Below, piece by piece: positions 63,433-64,000 of a DNA stretch of 64,000 nucleotides. Origin of the DNA: Tethya wilhelma (Eukaryota > Porifera > Demospongiae > Tethyida > Tethyidae); contig CAXIPT010000001.1 of assembly GCA_964030475.1 (NCBI GenBank), positions 13,841,301-13,905,300 of the forward strand, written 5' to 3'. The translations under genes were made by a program, and so were the position numbers. Within the stretch, counting starts at the first letter, position 1. The number at the start of each line of letters is the position of its first letter. The notes below the pieces were generated by a model, which did not search any database, was not told the DNA's origin, and saw only the letters and a list, made by a program, of their open reading frames with translations.

Positions 63433-63823
63433 GGCCTGACAAACTATTTCTGTTTATCGTCACCGTACTTCCTGTTTTTGATGCGGGCGGGCGGTCATAT
63501 TTCATATTTCATACCGGAAACGGGTAAGTTCAGTAGCGCAGCCCAGCAGTAATTTGCCAGTGTTTTGGGATCAAAAACTGACGCTTGCATTGACCACAGA
63601 CTGTGAAGTAAGTTGTAGAGCAGTTGCTATTATCCACAGGTAGAATAAGCTATCAACAACGCAGGAAATAACTGGCCCGGACTCAAGAGCGCCTCGATCA
63701 TGGTAGCTTTGACCTTTAAACCCATTGTGCGCATGCGCAGTTGAAATATGAAAACTTTTGACAAAATTGAAATTTGCACGCGGGCGGTGACGATAAACAG
63801 GCAATTTAGTTTGCCAGGCCTAA
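63433..63823. repeat. MITE with GGCCTGACAAACTA inverted ends
   Basis: The left end AAGGCCTGACAAACTA with TGTTTATCGTCACCG matches, inverted, the right end TGACGATAAACAGG and AGTTTGCCAGGCCT. About 390 bases, no protein. Confidence 0.75.
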
Positions 63824-64000
63824 TATTACAAGTATAGTAAAAATTTTATAAAAATTAGAAGTGTAGGAATGGGCAGTGCGGTAAAAAGCAATGAAACAAG
63901 GTAAGTCTCTGAATTTCGGCACATGACTACTTCATTTAATGAGTCAATTGCAAGTTTGGATTCCATCATTATAGTGTCGGTCATTTGGCTCATGAGTCAA
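63824..64000. other. intergenic DNA to the right edge
   Basis: No gene recognised. A short exon-like ATG context near 63869 followed by GTAAGT at 63901 cannot be judged because the window ends. Confidence 0.35.

Noticed and set aside
63869..63905. Possible first exon at the right edge (ATG context followed by GTAAGT)
   Set aside because: Only about 10 codons are visible and the window ends before any second exon.

Overview
The window looks like a piece of a demosponge genome (Amphimedon queenslandica or a close relative). This rests on AT-rich eukaryotic DNA with short GT-AG introns, animal-type extracellular domains, many foldback MITEs and families that are expanded in sponges. The species is inferred and was not tested.

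Bases 1-15522 (minus strand) hold most of an usherin (USH2A)-like gene. It has a signal peptide, LamG-like domain, laminin N-terminal domain, about ten laminin EGF modules, four FN3, a fifth FN3 interrupted by two LamG domains, and further FN3 that run off the left edge. One 6.6 kb intron (13208-6581) carries two plus-strand genes: an intronless kinase/coiled-coil/kelch gene (7063-9363) and a secreted animal haem peroxidase (10163-12017). A decayed copy of the kelch tail follows at 12736.

Bases 15996-24655 (plus) carry two tandem 12-exon genes for the LCB2/SPTLC2 subunit of serine palmitoyltransferase. The first is head-to-head with the usherin-like gene. A third, broken fragment (30473-30711) lies in a degenerate segmental duplication. 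Interleaved with it on the minus strand are one intact and two damaged copies of a secreted Cys-rich family of unknown function.

Bases 33200-37241 hold a hAT-type MITE, a decayed beta-helix (POMP-repeat) gene and a two-exon GNAT acetyltransferase. The GNAT locus is repeated, 5'-truncated, at 60893-62399.

From 37242 to about 60160 the window is almost entirely mobile DNA. There are two copies, in opposite orientation, of a pogo-type transposon whose gene appends a Ulp1-like (C48) cysteine protease and a PHD finger to a DDE transposase. There is also a LINE inserted in it, a Copia fragment, two Calx-beta gene fragments, a KDZ-associated (CxC5/CxC6-like) gene remnant, and a BEL/Pao retroelement with a 5' LTR and a tRNA-Tyr-type primer site. 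The rest is intergenic DNA with MITEs and tandem repeats. Six isolated N bases (14496, 32964, 48199, 50734, 55882, 60160) lie where reading frames or elements break off, so local order around them may be an assembly artefact.
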